DNA of 64,000 nucleotides, taken from positions 148,501 through 212,500 of the forward strand of contig RPFO01000390.1 in NCBI GenBank assembly GCA_009746045.1, given 5' to 3'. Shown one piece after another: positions 62,701-64,000 of this stretch (position 1 is the stretch's first letter; every line of letters starts with the position of its first letter). Both the position numbers and the translations under genes were made by a program. A model generated the notes under the pieces. The model was not told the DNA's origin. It did no database searches and saw nothing but the letters and a program-made list of their open reading frames with translations. The stretch is from Mesostigma viride (taxonomy: Eukaryota; Streptophyta; Mesostigmatophyceae; Mesostigmatales; Mesostigmataceae).

Positions 62701-63459
62701 ACTTGGAGGTGGCCGAGGCGGGGTGGGTGGGCGCACTATCCCTGCAGTTGTTGCTATGATTTTCATTGGATGTAGTTGAAATTATTCGGCTGCGTGTATA
62801 GTGGAGGTGACCGAGGCGGGGTTAGAATGGGGAGATGCGTCCCTCGTATTTACTGTTATTACCCTTCCTCCCTCCCTCCCTCCCTCCTCCCTCCCTCCCT
62901 CCTCCCTCCCTCCTCCCTCCCTCCCTCCTCCCTCCTCCCTCCCTCCCTCCCTCCCTCCTCCTCCCTCCCTCCCTCCCTCCCTCCCTCCCTCCTCCCTCCC
63001 TCCCTCCCTCCCTCCCTCCCTCCCTCCCTCCCCCCCCCCCCCCCCCCGGCCACCTGCCCCTCTTCATCCAAAGCACCGTTATCAACCCACCGTTTCCAAT
63101 CCCTGCCACTTCTCAATCCCCATCTTCCCAACCCGCGCCTTTACCCCCCACACACTCACCCACCCCCATCCCTTATCTCCTCCCCACACACTCCTGGCAG
63201 CACCCTGAGCCGCGCGATCAAGGACCACGAGCGCAAGCGCGGCGGGTCGGCGCGCGACGCGTTCGAGTCCACCCCTGCCGACTGCATGGCCTACTACTAC
63301 TACCGCATGGCAGGGGAGAAGAACGCGGCGGAGCTGGACGCCAAGGAAGCGGCGCTGCGCAAGGGGCTTGAGTACGCTAGCAGCGAGGGCGCGCGCTCGA
63401 CGATTGAGCAGGCGCTGCGCGTGGTGCTGGGCGAGGAGGAGGAGGTGGCCGAGGCGGAG
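59790..63459 (+). CDS. RAF1: Rubisco accumulation factor 1 (RAF1), 5' four exons, continues past the window
   Basis: Exons 59790-60123, 61647-61837, 62553-62722 and 63201-63459; 954 nt, 318 codons, all phases agree, with a donor GTGAGA at 63460. Family landmarks: YRPPPGFMDEAS before the helical domain, AILTNRSGLWHEYAKFIS, IDEVSGITPVEQNQIKVASQ, ALRILGVAQRRDAAVYIVE, TLSRAIKDHERKRGG, PADCMAYYYYRMA. RAF1 is a chloroplast dimeric chaperone that assists assembly of the Rubisco large subunit. The first 60 or so residues are Arg/Ala-rich, consistent with a transit peptide. The C-terminal beta domain lies beyond the window. Introns carry satellite arrays. Confidence 0.9.
61881..62120 (+). repeat. 48-bp minisatellite, about 5 copies, derived from a RAF1 exon-intron junction
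   Basis: Units starting ACCACAAACAGGTTGCCTCG repeat with a 48-bp period just after the donor of exon 61647-61837. The unit core CAGGTTGCCTCGCATGCGGG then TTGAGATG aligns with the junction AAGGTCGCTTCGCAGGTGGG then TTGCGGGG. At 62142-62165 a further copy (AATCAAGGTCGCATGGCAG plus GTCTGG) retains a donor-like GT. Confidence 0.85.
62391..62504 (+). repeat. Two echoes of the start of RAF1 exon 62553-62722 upstream of its acceptor
   Basis: CACGCTCAAGCTGGTCTC (62398-62415) and AGGTGTGCCGCACGCTCAAA (62476-62495) copy AGGTGTACCGCACGCTCAAG and CTGGTGTC at the real exon start. Spacing is 75-88 bp. Confidence 0.75.
62791..62829 (+). repeat. 5' splice-site echo of RAF1 exon 62553-62722
   Basis: TGGAGGTGACCGAGGCGGG plus GTTAGA copies the exon end TGGAGGTGGCCGAGGCGG and donor GTGGGT at an offset of 98 bp. 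Confidence 0.75.
62862..63047 (+). repeat. Pyrimidine (CCTCC/CCCT) array upstream of a 3' splice site
   Basis: About 170 bp of CCCTCCCT/CCTCCTC repeats ending in a C-run of about 17, in RAF1 intron 62723-63200. Long open frames read through it are artefacts. Confidence 0.95.
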
Positions 63460-63463
63460 GTGA

Positions 63464-64000
63464 GAGGGAGGGGCGGGGGACGGGGGGGGAAGGGGAGGGG
63501 GAGGGGGGAGGAGGGGAGGGGGGGGGGGGAGGGGAGGGGAGGGGGGGGGGGAGGGAGGGGGGGGGGGGGGGGGGGGGGGAGGGGAGGGGGGGAGGGAGGG
63601 GGGGGGGGGGAGGGGGGGGGAGGGGGATTAGAAAGATGGTGGGGAGGACAGGGTTTGTATTGTTTGTTTGTTTGTTTGTTTTTTGTTGTTTTGTTTGTTT
63701 GTTTGTTTGTTGTTTGTTTGTTTGTTTGTTTGTTTGTTTGTTTGTTGTTTGTTTGTTTTGTTTGTTTGTTTTGTTTGTTTGTTTGTTTGTTTGTTTGTTT
63801 GTTTGTTTGTTTGTTTGTTTGTTTGTTTGTTTGTTTGTTTGTTTGTTTGTTTGGTTGTTTGGTTGTTTGTTGTTTGGTTGTTTGTTGTTTGTTTGTTTGT
63901 TTGTTGTTGTTTGTTTGTTTGTTTTTGTTTGTTTGTTTGTTTGTTTGTTTGTTTGTTTGTTTGTTTGTTTGTTGTTTTGTTGTTTGTTTGTTGTTTTGTT
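63464..64000 (+). repeat. G-rich array followed by (TTTG)n to the window edge
   Basis: Directly after the RAF1 donor at 63460, about 165 bp of GGGGA/GGGGG repeats are followed from about 63657 by TTTG repeats with GTT slips that reach the end of the window. Confidence 0.97.

Overview
This is nuclear DNA of a photosynthetic eukaryote, most likely a green alga. Genes are split into many short exons with GT-AG introns. One gene encodes a Rubisco assembly chaperone (RAF1), another a plant-type EXS membrane protein, and a third a (Ser)Pro-n hydroxyproline-rich surface protein of the kind common in algal cell walls. Exons are GC-rich. Introns and intergenic DNA are packed with mini- and microsatellites and retroelements. 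I cannot name the species.

Layout: (1) 1.4-13.6 kb, plus strand, a PTEN/tensin-type phosphatase with C2 domain and a long acidic Ala-rich tail, 12 exons found. (2) 13.8-14.5 kb, a LINE 3' end. (3) 14.99-19.30 kb, minus, a complete 4-exon glutaredoxin (110 aa) with a 27-nt micro-exon and a 49-copy minisatellite in an intron. (4) 21.8-36.4 kb, plus, a 12-exon EXS/ERD1-like membrane protein (522 aa) whose introns hold LINE, SINE-like and reverse-transcriptase fragments and huge tetranucleotide arrays. (5) 36.5-38.1 kb, retroelement debris with inverted duplications. (6) 38.8-42.5 kb, minus, a small DnaJ-type zinc-finger protein (about 117 aa), with two identical tRNA-Thr(CGU) genes in its first intron on the other strand. 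(7) 42.9-46.0 kb, plus, a 3-exon secreted histidine-acid-phosphatase-fold protein whose catalytic residues are largely replaced. (8) 46.2-53.7 kb, nested retroelements and a DNA transposon. (9) 55.2-58.6 kb, minus, a type I membrane Pro-rich glycoprotein interrupted by two homopolymer frameshifts. (10) 59.8 kb to the end, plus, RAF1, cut by the window edge.

The most striking observation is a pattern at splice sites. More than half of the 5' splice sites I could place have one or more diverged copies of the last 15-40 bases of the exon plus the donor, usually 65-130 bp further into the intron. In three genes this has grown into arrays: 39 bp x20 in the phosphatase, 84 bp x3 in the EXS gene and 48 bp x5 in RAF1. 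In the first two the unit is a multiple of 3, so every extra donor preserves the reading frame. This suggests that introns here grow by tandem duplication across the exon edge, and that some genes carry ladders of in-frame alternative donors.

A second pattern concerns retroelements. One reverse-transcriptase family ends in GGTTGTCTCCTTGAT, and 15-17-bp pieces of just that end occur at several sites flanked by target-site duplications. Separately, a LINE and several SINE-like elements share a 3' hairpin (CTCC-loop-GGAG) followed by an AT-rich simple repeat. Functional roles are inferred from protein family resemblance read by eye; no database search was run.
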